DNA from: an uncultured Aquimarina sp.
Lineage (GTDB): Bacteria > Bacteroidota > Bacteroidia > Flavobacteriales > Flavobacteriaceae
DNA: 64,000 bases
Direction: 5' to 3'
NCBI GenBank assembly: GCA_947498935.1
Contig: CANMMM010000008.1
Coordinates: forward strand, 141,077 to 205,076
The position numbers were made by a program, and so were the translations under genes. The notes beneath the pieces were generated by a model. The model was given only the letters and a program-made list of their open reading frames with translations, had not been told where the DNA came from and did no database searches. Shown in pieces: positions 9,642 through 18,637 of the stretch. Each line of letters begins with the position of its first letter. Position 1 is the stretch's first letter.

Positions 9642-11039
9642 TCATAATTCATCTAATATCCAGTACCCCCAAGGCTTTAGATTGTACTGCTGTCCTAGGG
9701 TGAGTTGTTTAGCAGTACCTGACAGATACTCCGTGGCAGTAGCGGTATAGTCCATCGTAAAGGTGACGGGCTGGTCTGTCATATTAGCAACAAAGGTAAG
9801 CGCTTTGCCCGCTTTGGCTCTGGTAAAGGCTAGGATGGCTGTATCATTAGAGGTTTTAATTCGGGTATAGGAGGCGGCCTGCTTCCCCCCGTGTAGTGCT
9901 GGATGGGTGTTTTTTAGGGTTCCTAATTGCTGATATAATGGATAGAATGTACCCTTTTGCTTAGGAATGGTGTCTTTTTCAAAAAACAACAGTCGCTTTT
10001 CCATATCATATTCTTGCCCCGAGTAGATCAAAGGCATGCCTGGAGCGGTATAACTGAGGGCTGCAAATAGTTCTTTGGCTGCGCCCATACGTTCGGTAAC
10101 CGTACCATTCCATGAGTTTTCGTCATGATTAGAGGTAAAATTCATCAGGATGTCGTCTTGGGCATATAGGCTATCATTTTTGTGCATTTGCTGATCCCAT
10201 GCTGTTGCATCTTTTTTGCCTTGCGCAATGCTATTCATCACATGATGGGTGTCCCATGCATAGCCCATATCAAAGGCTTGTTGCTGCAATTCAGGCTCCC
10301 ACCCTTCTGCTAACATGAATAGGGGTTTTATTTTTTGTAATGCTGTAACGGTGTGTTCCCAAAAATCTACGGGTACCATCCCTGCTACATCACATCGAAA
10401 ACCATCAATACCTTCTTGGGCTACCCAATATTTCATGGCGGCTAACATCTCGGCTCGTAGCTGAGGATTATCATAATTCAGATCGGCTACGTCGGTCCAA
10501 TCGGTACCTTCTGTATGGACGATCTCTCCTTTGGCATTCTGAGTGTAATACTCTGGGTGCTCTTGTATCCACGTATGATCCCACCCTGTGTGATTGGCTA
10601 CCCAATCGAGTACGACATAAATTCCATGCTCATGGGCTGTACGTAATAGGGTTCTAAAATCTTCGATGGTTCCGAATTCTGGATTGACTTTGGTATAATC
10701 CGATACTGCATAGTAGCTACCTAAACTTCCTTTGCTCTTAGTAGTAGAAATAGGATAAATGGGCATCAACCACAAGATTTTGACTCCTAATTGCTTAAGC
10801 GATGGTATGTCTTTGGTAAAGGCGCTAAAAGTACCTTCTGTAGAGTATTGCCTGATATTGGCTTCGTAGATAACAGCGTTTTCTAAAACGGCGTCATGCA
10901 TAGGTGGTAATGCTGCTGTAGTAGTGGCCGTTTCTACTACTTGAGGAGTGGCTACTGTGGCCACTGCTGTGTCTTTGGGAGTTTGATTACAGGCTAGTAG
11001 CATAGTAATGGCTACGAGACAGGAAATGATTTTTTTCAT
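9642..11039 (-). CDS. GH13 alpha-amylase lipoprotein (periplasmic maltodextrin hydrolase)
   Basis: A 465-residue lipoprotein. MKKIISCLVAITMLLAC has the lipobox Cys at residue 17, which is why I start at the ATG at 11039 and not at the ATG 48 bases upstream, which would put 16 hydrophilic residues in front. GH13 motifs are DWVANHTGWDH (region I), GFRCDVAG with the nucleophile Asp (II), MLAEGWEPE with the acid/base Glu (III), and FTSNHDENSW (IV). A C-terminal all-beta domain follows. It probably hydrolyses maltodextrins imported by SusCD. It is the most distal gene of the MFS-pgmB-GH65-GH13 row, separated from maltose phosphorylase by 660 bp that hold repeats and a structured region. Confidence 0.9.
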   Translation of the reverse strand: MKKIISCLVAITMLLACNQTPKDTAVATVATPQVVETATTTAALPPMHDAVLENAVIYEANIRQYSTEGTFSAFTKDIPSLKQLGVKILWLMPIYPISTTKSKGSLGSYYAVSDYTKVNPEFGTIEDFRTLLRTAHEHGIYVVLDWVANHTGWDHTWIQEHPEYYTQNAKGEIVHTEGTDWTDVADLNYDNPQLRAEMLAAMKYWVAQEGIDGFRCDVAGMVPVDFWEHTVTALQKIKPLFMLAEGWEPELQQQAFDMGYAWDTHHVMNSIAQGKKDATAWDQQMHKNDSLYAQDDILMNFTSNHDENSWNGTVTERMGAAKELFAALSYTAPGMPLIYSGQEYDMEKRLLFFEKDTIPKQKGTFYPLYQQLGTLKNTHPALHGGKQAASYTRIKTSNDTAILAFTRAKAGKALTFVANMTDQPVTFTMDYTATATEYLSGTAKQLTLGQQYNLKPWGYWILDEL

Positions 11040-11092
11040 ATAAGTATGTGTTTGTGAATGTTCGTTATATCTGTTTATTAAACTCATTGTAT

Positions 11093-11190
11093 GAAGTGGT
11101 TTTTGTAATACTACTATGCGGCAGAAAACTGCATTTGGTCACAAAATTTTACGATGTTCTCTAAAATCAAAACAAGTGTAAAACCTCTTC
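11093..11190 (+). mobile_element. Family B element, copy B2 (98 bp, left half deleted)
   Basis: It begins GAAGTGGTTTTTGTAATACT and ends GTGTAAAACCTCTTC. The central CTATGC..CAG and the right-hand CATTTGGTCACAAAATTTTAC are retained, but the ACTTTTTCAATTTGCTATAAAAACGATC part is missing. No target duplication is visible (flanks TAT and AAG), consistent with decay. It lies in the leader of the GH13 gene. Confidence 0.75.
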
Positions 11191-11304
11191 AAGATCAAAA
11201 AAGTACGCACTTTTTCTATGTGTGTATATTACGTTTGCATGCTGCTCATAGGCTACAATATGACTATATACATGGTATTATGTGTATAGTCATAATATAT
11301 GACC

Positions 11305-11391
11305 GCGTTAGGGATAGGAACGGCATCCTTTTTTGTTTTCCTAAAAAAACAAAAAAGATACAGTGGATAGCCCGACCCTTGGGGAACGCCC
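11305..11391 (-). repeat. Family A repeat, copy A2 (subfamily 1)
   Basis: Minus orientation. GCGTTAGGGATAGGAACGGC is at the left and GATAGCCCGACCCTTGGGGA then ACGCCC at the right, with a central CCTTTTTTGTTTT/AAAACAAAAAAG hairpin. It is 308 bp downstream of the maltose phosphorylase stop and co-oriented with it, 115 bp from B2. Confidence 0.9.
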
Positions 11392-11520
11392 TACTCACAT
11401 CTCTAATGCAAAAAAGCCTGTCGAAACATAGTACACTGCTACTGATGGATGTACGGCTGATGAATGCGTACTCAAACTTCTGTACCAAGAAGCTCTTTTA
11501 TAACACAATCCATATCTGTA

Positions 11521-11692
11521 CAAAGCACCATTGCGTATTGCTACGGTGCTTTGCGACATTCAAGAGCTGTGATCGCAATGCTGTGCGTATGCTGAGACAT
11601 CGACAGGCTGCTAGTGCTTATGCAACAACGATACTTTTAGAATCCACAAATCCCAATTAAAATTGAAAGCCTCGCTGCTGTGTTGCATAAGC
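11521..11692. other. Structured, relatively GC-rich intergenic segment downstream of maltose phosphorylase
   Basis: Two inverted repeats stand out: CAAAGCACC/GGTGCTTTG (11521-11529 and 11545-11553) and GCTTATGCAACA/TGTTGCATAAGC (11616-11627 and 11681-11692; 12 bp, no mismatch). Neither is followed by a T-run, so neither is a normal terminator. The 11400-11690 stretch is clearly less AT-rich than other intergenic DNA here. No convincing protein frame was found on either strand. It could be a structured 3' UTR, a small RNA or a relic. Confidence 0.4.
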
Positions 11693-11699
11693 GACTGTA

Positions 11700-14006
11700 T
11701 TATATCGTGACCAGGTTATTGGGCGTGATCGTCACTTCCTTGCCATCTACATAGATCTGTAGTTCTTCTGTTCCTTGGAGATGAAAGGTGGTTCCTTGCT
11801 GCGATACTTGTACCTTTATGATGGTGTTTCTAAAATTGACCGTAAAGCTGTACCCTGTCCACTCTTTGGGAATTTTGGGACGAAAGGATAGGGTATCATT
11901 CTGGATACGCAATCCTCCGAAACCTTCTACTATACTCATCCACGTACCTGCCATACTGGTGATATGGAGTCCTTCTTCTACTTCCTTGTTATAATCATCT
12001 AGGTCTAATCTAGAAGTGCGTAAGTAGAAGGTGTATGCCTGATCCATACGGTTTAGCGTAGCGGCTTGTATGCTATGTACGCAGGGAGATAGCGAGGATT
12101 CGTGAACGGTAAAGGGTTCGTAGAAATCGAAATGACGTTCTAGGGTTTCTGTAGCAAAATGGTCTTCGAACATATAGAAGCCTTGCAGGGTATCTGCTTG
12201 TTTTATATAGGGCGAACGCAAGATGCGATCCCAACTCCATTTCTGATTAATGGGACGCTGTGCTGGGTCTAGGTCTGCTACGGTGATCAACTCTTTATCT
12301 AAGAAGCCGTCTTGCTGCAGGTAGACTTGATGTTCTTCTGAATACGGAAAATACATGTCTTGGGCTACTGCTAGCATTTGATCGATTTCTGTGGTTTGAA
12401 GGGCTGTCTTATCCATGATACGCTGGTAGGCGTCTGGGTATTCTTTTTGTACGCGCTCGATGTTTTCTACACAATACTCGATACACCACTTCGCTAGGTA
12501 ATTGGTGTACCAATTGTTATTGATATTGTTTTCGTATTCGTTAGGCCCCGTGACTCCTAGGATCACATAGCGCTCTTTATCGGCAGAATAGGTAGCGCGC
12601 TGCTGCCAGAAACGGGCGATTCCGATCATGACTTCGAGTCCTTTTTCGGGAATATAGCTGTAATCGCCTGTATATCGTACGTAATTATAAATGGCAAATA
12701 CCATGGCGCCGTTTCGATGGATTTCTTCGAAGGTAATTTCCCATTCGTTGTGGCATTCCTCGCCATTCATCGTAACCATGGGATAGAGTGCTGCTCCGTT
12801 GGTAAATCCTAGTTTAGCTGCATTCTCGATGGCTTTGTCTAGATGGTAGTATCGATAGGCTAGTAAATTACGAGCTACTTGCTGATTTTTGGTAATCATA
12901 TAAAACGGAAGGCAATATGCCTCGGTATCCCAATAGGTACTACCTCCATATTTTTCTCCTGTAAATCCTTTGGGACCGATATTGAGTCGAGCGTCTTTGC
13001 CTAGATAGGTCTGATTGAGCTGAAAGATATTAAAACGGATGCCTTGCTGTGCTTTTACATCTCCGTCTATGGTAATATCTGCTGTCTCCCATATGGCAGC
13101 CCATGCTTGGGCTTGTAATGCGAGTAATGCTTCAAAGCCTGCTTCGGAAGCCTGTCGCAATACGGCAGTACTAGCAGTGATAATTTCTTCTGGCGCATGA
13201 TTCAGCGACACGGTATAGCCTCCAAATTTATGCATCGCTGCTGTGGTTCCTGCGGCAAGCTGTACGGTATACCCCAATCCGATATAATTGCTTGTTTGGG
13301 TTACGACTGGAGTGATTTCTTGTGCTTCGCCTGCTACAAAAAGCGTATTGTGCATTCCGGTAGCGACATGAAAGGCGGTTTTCATGGTCTTGGAAGCGAT
13401 AATGGCTAGATCATCTGTATGTGTTACTTGATAGGTATCCCAGAATTGATCGTCCCAATTGCTATCTTCATTGGTGATCCCTGCATCTACATAAGGGGTA
13501 AACGTGATCGTTACGTCTTTACCTACTGGTGTTACCTCGTATTGGATGGCACCTACTTCGTCTATATCTAAACTGAGAAATCGAGTGGCACAAACGCGTA
13601 TCTCAGTGTCGTTTTGTAATACGGCACGAAAGCTACGCTGGTACCAGCCTTCTTTCATATTCAGTTCTCTTCTAAAATCGTATACATTTTTGCAGGTATA
13701 AAGGTCTAACGGAATGCCATCGACGGTGACATCGATACCGATCCAATTAGGCGCATTGAGTACTTTGGCAAAATAATCTGGATACCCGTTTTTCCACCAG
13801 CCTACTCTGGTTTTGTCTGGATAGTAAACCCCTGCTACATAACTGCCCTGAAAGGTAGGCCCGGTGTAGGTTTCTTCGAAATTAGCACGCTGTCCCATGG
13901 CTCCGTTTCCGATGCTAAAAAGACTTTCGGAGGATTTGACACGCTCTGTGTCGAATCCTTCTTCTATGATTGACCAAGTATCTGGTTGTATATAATCCTG
14001 ATTCAT
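11700..14006 (-). CDS. GH65 maltose phosphorylase
   Basis: Cytoplasmic inverting phosphorylase: maltose + Pi gives glucose + beta-D-glucose-1-phosphate. At 768 residues it has the family's usual length. The N-terminal beta-sandwich is followed by the (alpha/alpha)6 barrel with YGGSTYWDTEAYCLPFYM and the catalytic-acid block CHNEWEITFEEIHRNGA, then QKWSWDRILRSPYIKQADTL and HESSLSPCVHSI, and a C-terminal beta domain. Trehalose and kojibiose phosphorylases belong to the same family, but the direct neighbours beta-phosphoglucomutase and a sugar MFS permease in a susCD locus make maltose the natural substrate (context inference). pgmB lies 92 bp upstream in the same operon. mapA is the usual symbol in lactobacilli. 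Confidence 0.92.
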   Translation of the reverse strand: MNQDYIQPDTWSIIEEGFDTERVKSSESLFSIGNGAMGQRANFEETYTGPTFQGSYVAGVYYPDKTRVGWWKNGYPDYFAKVLNAPNWIGIDVTVDGIPLDLYTCKNVYDFRRELNMKEGWYQRSFRAVLQNDTEIRVCATRFLSLDIDEVGAIQYEVTPVGKDVTITFTPYVDAGITNEDSNWDDQFWDTYQVTHTDDLAIIASKTMKTAFHVATGMHNTLFVAGEAQEITPVVTQTSNYIGLGYTVQLAAGTTAAMHKFGGYTVSLNHAPEEIITASTAVLRQASEAGFEALLALQAQAWAAIWETADITIDGDVKAQQGIRFNIFQLNQTYLGKDARLNIGPKGFTGEKYGGSTYWDTEAYCLPFYMITKNQQVARNLLAYRYYHLDKAIENAAKLGFTNGAALYPMVTMNGEECHNEWEITFEEIHRNGAMVFAIYNYVRYTGDYSYIPEKGLEVMIGIARFWQQRATYSADKERYVILGVTGPNEYENNINNNWYTNYLAKWCIEYCVENIERVQKEYPDAYQRIMDKTALQTTEIDQMLAVAQDMYFPYSEEHQVYLQQDGFLDKELITVADLDPAQRPINQKWSWDRILRSPYIKQADTLQGFYMFEDHFATETLERHFDFYEPFTVHESSLSPCVHSIQAATLNRMDQAYTFYLRTSRLDLDDYNKEVEEGLHITSMAGTWMSIVEGFGGLRIQNDTLSFRPKIPKEWTGYSFTVNFRNTIIKVQVSQQGTTFHLQGTEELQIYVDGKEVTITPNNLVTI

Positions 14007-14098
14007 TGTATAGTATATTTTTGGTGCTGTTACCCCATATGTTAGTATTAGGAAACAGCAATGTCATGGTGTATAAAGTGGTGTATTAGTAAATCTTA

Positions 14099-14764
14099 TT
14101 ACACAGCGGCTGCGTGTAATAGCTGGTCTAGAAATGTATTGGTTATGCCAGTAAAGTCTTGGAATACATGGGTGGCTTCATGCAATATGGCGTGATCTCC
14201 AATCCCAATACTGATCATACCTGCTAGATTGGCGGCTTGTATGCCTGCCACCGAGTCTTCGAATACGATACAGTCTGCTGGTGGAATGCCTAGTTGCTGT
14301 GCGCCGATAAGAAATACTTCTGGATCGGGTTTGGCCTTGGTCACATTGGTACCATCTATAATCGCATGAAACTGGTCGGTAAGCTGTACGCGGTCTAAAA
14401 TAATACGTGCATTTTTACTGGCTGACCCCAATGCGATGGCTTGCTGTTGCTGCTGTAGATACGCCAAGACTCTGGGCACATCTGGTAGGATCTCACTAGC
14501 CTCCATCTGGTATACATAGTGTAGGTAATCTCGGTTTTTTTGCTCCATACACTGGGCAAATTCTTCGGGAGTGAGTGTTTTATTCCCCCATTCCAAGATT
14601 TTTTCTAAAGAGCGTACACGGCTTACGCCTTTGAGCTCTTCGTTTTGGGCTTCTGTAAATGAAATACCTAAGCTACTGGCTAATCGTTGCCATGCTAAAA
14701 AATGGTATTTTGCAGTGTCTACAATCACACCGTCTAAATCGAATAGGAATCCTTTTTTAGTCAT
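14099..14764 (-). CDS. pgmB: Beta-phosphoglucomutase (HAD superfamily)
   Basis: Converts beta-glucose-1-P, made by the GH65 enzyme, to glucose-6-P. A 221-residue cytoplasmic HAD protein with a helical cap. Motif I is FLFDLDGVIVDTAKYH with the nucleophile and acid/base Asp pair. The cap motif LKGVSRVRSLEKIL is specific to beta-PGM. Motif II is ALGSASKN, motif III is the Lys in KAKPDPEVF, and motif IV is VFEDSVAGIQAA. Its stop is 92 bp from the phosphorylase start, and only 8 bp separate its ATG from the stop of the MFS gene upstream, so it is translated from the MFS-pgmB-GH65 message. Secure. Confidence 0.95.
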   Translation of the reverse strand: MTKKGFLFDLDGVIVDTAKYHFLAWQRLASSLGISFTEAQNEELKGVSRVRSLEKILEWGNKTLTPEEFAQCMEQKNRDYLHYVYQMEASEILPDVPRVLAYLQQQQQAIALGSASKNARIILDRVQLTDQFHAIIDGTNVTKAKPDPEVFLIGAQQLGIPPADCIVFEDSVAGIQAANLAGMISIGIGDHAILHEATHVFQDFTGITNTFLDQLLHAAAV

Positions 14765-14772
14765 GATGATAC

Positions 14773-16143
14773 TTATTTTGGGTTATATGAAATGGCGTCT
14801 TTATTTGTGATCAACAGGTTAGACATCCCTGCAATGAGCAAACTGATTCCTGCTACTAGCATCGCATTAATAGTTCCGTCTCCGAGTAGTTTGTACATAA
14901 AATTAATGCCTCCTACGGCTGCTATTACCTGCGGAATGACAATAAACATGTTAAAAATTCCCATGATGACCCCCATCTTCTTGGGATCTACTGAACTTGA
15001 TAACATCGCATATGGCATGGATAGGATACTACCCCAAGAGATACCTATCAATGTAAAGGATGCTATGAGCCAAGATGGAGACGGAATGTAATACATGGAT
15101 ATAAATCCAATACCTCCCAAAATAAGAGAGACTAAGTGTACTAATTTTCTATTGATGTTTTTTCTAGCAGCATAAAAAGCGAGTAGTAATGCAAATACCA
15201 TAGAGGATAATCCATAAATACCCATATATTTTCCTACTTCGTTAGACGATTTCTGAAAAGCAGTATTGGCGATTTGAAATGCGTTGGTACCCGTTTCGGT
15301 AGTCATATCATAATTCGCTTCTATGGGTGCGGGGGTGTTAAACACATGCTCTGTCAGTGCTGGGTTGGTAAGACTCCACATAGTAAAGAAGGCAAACCAA
15401 CTAAAAAACTGAACGATCCCTAGTTTTTTCATCGTAGCTGGCATGCTACCTATATTATTGATAATATCAGGGATGAATTGGTTTTTCTTAGCTTTCTCTG
15501 CTAAAAATTCGTCCATGTCTTCTGGCGGGTATTCCGATGTCGTAAAAACGGTGTATAGAATACTCATTAAAAATACAAAGGCTCCTATGGCGAACGCTAC
15601 TTTTACAGACATGGGTACCACACCATTGGCTGCGGCATCGCTCACTCCTAATTGCGAGACCATCCACGGTAGGTTACTGGCTACCCATGTACCGATACCT
15701 ATGATGAGTGTCTGTATCACAAATCCATAAGAACGCTGTGATTCTGGTAGCTTATCGGCTACTAGGGCTCTAAAGGGTTCCATAGAAATATTAATAGACG
15801 CATCTAAAATCCATAAGAATCCTGCGGCAACCCATAATGCGGGTGAATGTGGTACAAAAAATAAGGCTATGGAACTGACAATCGCTCCTATAAGAAAATA
15901 AGGCCTCCTTCTCCCCCATCGCTGACTCCAAGTACGATCACTTAGATACCCGATAATGGGTTGTACTAATAATCCTGTGAGCGGTGCTGCAATCCACATA
16001 ATAGGTATATCGTGGATGTCTGCCCCTAAGGTTTGAAAAATTCTAGACATGAAACCGCCTTGCAGTGCAAAGCCGAACTGTATTCCTAGAAAACCGAAAC
16101 TCATATTCCAGATTTCCCAGAAACGTAACTTACGCTTGTTCAT
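14773..16143 (-). CDS. MFS sugar permease, SLC45/GPH-like (probable maltose/maltodextrin importer)
   Basis: A 456-residue inner-membrane protein with about 12 hydrophobic segments. The loop after TM2 carries GYLSDRTWSQRWGRRRPY, typical of the SLC45-like sugar permeases of Bacteroidota, and the N-terminus LRFWEIWNMSFGFLGIQFG is highly characteristic. These permeases are the usual inner-membrane step in susCD maltodextrin loci. It is first gene of the operon with pgmB and GH65 maltose phosphorylase. The leader holds a TAnnTTTG promoter element, an 8-bp inverted repeat, and an 18-base motif shared with the susC leader. Substrate is inferred from the operon. Confidence 0.88.
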   Translation of the reverse strand: MNKRKLRFWEIWNMSFGFLGIQFGFALQGGFMSRIFQTLGADIHDIPIMWIAAPLTGLLVQPIIGYLSDRTWSQRWGRRRPYFLIGAIVSSIALFFVPHSPALWVAAGFLWILDASINISMEPFRALVADKLPESQRSYGFVIQTLIIGIGTWVASNLPWMVSQLGVSDAAANGVVPMSVKVAFAIGAFVFLMSILYTVFTTSEYPPEDMDEFLAEKAKKNQFIPDIINNIGSMPATMKKLGIVQFFSWFAFFTMWSLTNPALTEHVFNTPAPIEANYDMTTETGTNAFQIANTAFQKSSNEVGKYMGIYGLSSMVFALLLAFYAARKNINRKLVHLVSLILGGIGFISMYYIPSPSWLIASFTLIGISWGSILSMPYAMLSSSVDPKKMGVIMGIFNMFIVIPQVIAAVGGINFMYKLLGDGTINAMLVAGISLLIAGMSNLLITNKDAISYNPK

Positions 16144-16167
16144 TAAGTAAATATTTGATTATTACTA

Positions 16168-16241
16168 TGATAAGCGCGTGTGCTTATCAAAACTTATGTT
16201 GTAGAAAGTGAAAATATAAGTTCTGATAAAGCTCAAAGATA
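16168..16241 (-). promoter_or_regulatory. Promoter and leader of the MFS-pgmB-GH65 operon
   Basis: On the minus strand TATCTTTG (16241-16234) matches TAnnTTTG, about 90 bp before the ATG. Downstream of it, within the leader, lie an 18-base motif identical to one before susC (AGAAAGTGAAAATATAAG on the plus strand, 16203-16220) and the inverted repeat TGATAAGC-6-GCTTATCA (16168-16189). Either could be an operator. No AAACGTTT core is present here. Confidence 0.5.
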
Positions 16242-16455
16242 TATATTTTTTAAATCATGTGCTGTACATTTTTGCTTTTTTTGTCATAAAAGTGGTCTAT
16301 TATAGTTGGTTTTACCATCAAAAAATAGTTTATAAAAATGCTATTCATCATATCTCTAAAGTTGTATGTACAAAATAGTCATACACTCATACAATCTGTC
16401 TTTTTGTAACTAGTAGACGATTTAATTTTATTAAAAATTTTAAAACCAAATTAAT

Positions 16456-17136
16456 ATGCTTATTCAAAAAATTAAATTCGTAAGTTTAGTATGTTTAGGA
16501 CTGATGTTATTTTTTGCTTCTTGTTCTAAAGAGTCAATCAACAATGAAGAAATCGATGAGTTTGAAATTTCAGCACAAGATACTTCTATTGATATATCTT
16601 CGAGTAATGCTAAAAAAAGTTATAATAATAATAATAAATATCCAGACATAGCTACAAAACAAAAACCAACCAGTGGAGGTTATGTAAAGCTAACCTTTTC
16701 TAGTAGTGCTAACAGAAATTCTAGAAAGACTCAACTGTATATTAACAACACATCTACAGATAGGAATACAGATGGTTTGGTTGCATCTGATAAAGATGAA
16801 TTCTATGTTCATAAAGTTACTATAAAAAATACTTTTAAAAACAAAGATGCGCATGTAGCATTTTATGAAAAAACTGGTTTGAATGGAGGGACTAGTGCAT
16901 GTAAAGATGTTTTTATTGCCCAATGTTCAAGAAACTTATATTGTCAAAACTGTAGAGGTGCTCAGGTCAAAGTTCCTGCAGGACAAACAAAGACATTAAC
17001 ATTTGATGGTCGTAGTCGTAGGTCGTATACTAGTGGTGCTAATTTTGGAGGAATGAGAAACGATTTAATCCCCTCTGATAATGATAAAAATTCCTCTATA
17101 GTAAATTCATACAGAGTTGTGCTCGTAAACAAGTAA
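16456..17136 (+). CDS. Lipoprotein of unknown function
   Basis: A 226-residue protein with a lipoprotein signal (KFVSLVCLGLMLFFASC, Cys about residue 23). An Asn-rich linker (KSYNNNNKYPD) precedes a predicted beta-rich domain rich in Ser, Thr and Asn. Four cysteines cluster in SACKDVFIAQC and LYCQNC, which could form disulfides in the periplasm or outside. I do not recognise the family. It is the only plus-strand gene between the MFS operon and lacI, and more AT-rich than both, so it may be an insertion into the maltose locus rather than part of the pathway. Confidence 0.6.
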   Translation: MLIQKIKFVSLVCLGLMLFFASCSKESINNEEIDEFEISAQDTSIDISSSNAKKSYNNNNKYPDIATKQKPTSGGYVKLTFSSSANRNSRKTQLYINNTSTDRNTDGLVASDKDEFYVHKVTIKNTFKNKDAHVAFYEKTGLNGGTSACKDVFIAQCSRNLYCQNCRGAQVKVPAGQTKTLTFDGRSRRSYTSGANFGGMRNDLIPSDNDKNSSIVNSYRVVLVNK

Positions 17137-17163
17137 TAGTCTTGGTAAAATAGATTAAGTTAT

Positions 17164-17325
17164 GAAGTGGTTTATATTTTTTTTGAGATTTGCTATAAAA
17201 ACGATCTTTTGTACCCAAATTTTGTGATTTTTGAGTTTTCGAGCACTGCTATGCAACAAAAAATTACTGCATTTGGTTACTAAATCTTGCGATGTTCGCT
17301 GAAATCAAAAAGTGTAAACTACTTC
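17164..17325 (+). mobile_element. Family B element, copy B3 (full length, 162 bp)
   Basis: Ends are GAAGTGGTTTATATTTTTTT and AAAAAGTGTAAACTACTTC. The interior matches the consensus (TTGCTATAAAAACGATC, GAGTTTTCGAGC, GCTATGCAACAAAAA, ATTTGGTTACTAAATC). The flanks TTAT/TTAT would give a 4-bp duplication but no 3-bp one. It lies between the lipoprotein stop and the lacI stop, i.e. between two 3' ends. Confidence 0.85.
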
Positions 17326-17392
17326 TTATTCCATTACACACACTTTACATGAAGCACTAATTACCAAATATACAACTAACTCCTTACTCTAT

Positions 17393-18412
17393 CTATTTCG
17401 TAGAAGCACGCTCTATTAAACTGGTGTCTATGATAACAGTCCTATATTCTTCGGGTTCGTGATCAGGTGCTTCTAGTTTATCGATTAATAGCTTTGCTGC
17501 ACGAGCTCCCATTTCTTCGCCATGCTGACTGATGGTAGTAAGACTGGGGATAAAATGCTTAGATAATATACCATCTGTAAACCCTATAATCGCTACATCA
17601 TCAGGCACTTTCTTTCCTTGTTTTTGCAATACTTTTACTGCATTGACTGCAAATAACTCATTGACCGCAAAAATGGCATCTACTTTTTTGGTAGCTAAAA
17701 AATCTGCAATGGCAGTTTCACAATCTTCGATGGATTCTATTTTTAGAATATAGTCTTCGCGTATCTCGATATCATTAGCACGCAATGCCTTGAGATAGCC
17801 ATTGGTACGTAACTTTCCGACACTGATATAATCTACTGTAGTAATAATAGCAATATTGCGACAGCCTGTAGCAATCAAATGATTCGTCGCGGTTTGTGCG
17901 CCTTTGCTATCATCGATAATCACTTTATCACACACCATCTCGTCTATAATCCTATCAAACAACACTATAGGCATCCCCTGGCTCATCGTCTCCTCTAAGT
18001 GATGATAGTCTTTTCGCTGCTGTGTTTCTTTAGCCACCGATAAGATAAAACCATCGGCACTACCACTCGCTAGCATTTCTAGGTTGATCACCTCTTTATC
18101 AAATGAGTTATTAGAAGAACAAATAATTACATTATACCCTTTTTCGTTGGCCACTTTCTCTACACCTCCAATCACTGTAGTAAAAAAGTGATGTACAATC
18201 TCGGGAATAAGCACCCCTATGGTTTTGGTTTTTCTGTTCTTTAAACTCAGTGCTATATTATTAGGCTTGTAATTATAGAGCTGTGCAAACGCCTTTACTT
18301 TTTGACGCGTATCTAAACTGATTTCTACACTATCTTTCAGCGCTTTGGAAACAGTAGAAATAGAAACATCTAATTCTTTAGCGATCTGTTTTAGCGTTAC
18401 TTTTTGCTTCAT
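17393..18412 (-). CDS. LacI-family transcriptional regulator of the maltodextrin locus
   Basis: A 339-residue repressor/activator. The N-terminal HTH is VTLKQIAKELDVSISTVSKAL (residues 4-24) with hinge NYKPNNIALSLK. A periplasmic-binding-protein-like effector domain begins KTKTIGVLIPEIVHHFF and contains IAIITTVD and DAIFAVNEL. LacI regulators of this type in flavobacteria control maltose/starch genes. It is divergent from susC with a 225-bp intergenic region that contains CGCAAACGTTTTCG, a good candidate for its operator, so autoregulation is likely. A near-consensus -7 element (TATATTTC) lies about 40 bp upstream of the ATG. The effector is unknown; maltose or a phosphorylated sugar is probable. 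Confidence 0.9.
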   Translation of the reverse strand: MKQKVTLKQIAKELDVSISTVSKALKDSVEISLDTRQKVKAFAQLYNYKPNNIALSLKNRKTKTIGVLIPEIVHHFFTTVIGGVEKVANEKGYNVIICSSNNSFDKEVINLEMLASGSADGFILSVAKETQQRKDYHHLEETMSQGMPIVLFDRIIDEMVCDKVIIDDSKGAQTATNHLIATGCRNIAIITTVDYISVGKLRTNGYLKALRANDIEIREDYILKIESIEDCETAIADFLATKKVDAIFAVNELFAVNAVKVLQKQGKKVPDDVAIIGFTDGILSKHFIPSLTTISQHGEEMGARAAKLLIDKLEAPDHEPEEYRTVIIDTSLIERASTK

Positions 18413-18450
18413 AGCCCCTTATTTTTTTATTAAAAATTCAAATAATAAGC

Positions 18451-18603
18451 GAAATATACGATTGATACATAATTATCTTCAAAAATTTAACACTATTTAG
18501 AAAGTTATTCACACGCAAACGTTTTCGTAGATGTATCGCTATAAGCTTCTTAAAAGTTAACACAAAATTTACATACATTGCTAACAGAAAGTGAAAATAT
18601 AAG
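18451..18603. promoter_or_regulatory. lacI/susC divergent regulatory region with LacI-type operator
   Basis: CGCAAACGTTTTCG at 18514-18527 is an AAACGTTT palindrome with CG-containing flanks, 102 bp from the lacI ATG and 110 bp from the susC ATG. The lacI -7 candidate (TATATTTC, minus strand) is at 18451-18458. The 18-base motif AGAAAGTGAAAATATAAG at 18586-18603 is identical to one in the MFS leader. No perfect TAnnTTTG was found for susC itself. Confidence 0.55.
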
Positions 18604-18637
18604 ACGAATTCATAATTTTTAAATCAACTCATTATTT

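Noticed and set aside
11154..11660. 168-codon plus-strand frame
   Set aside because: It runs across repeats B2 and A2 and the structured spacer, with no homology-like composition and no start context.
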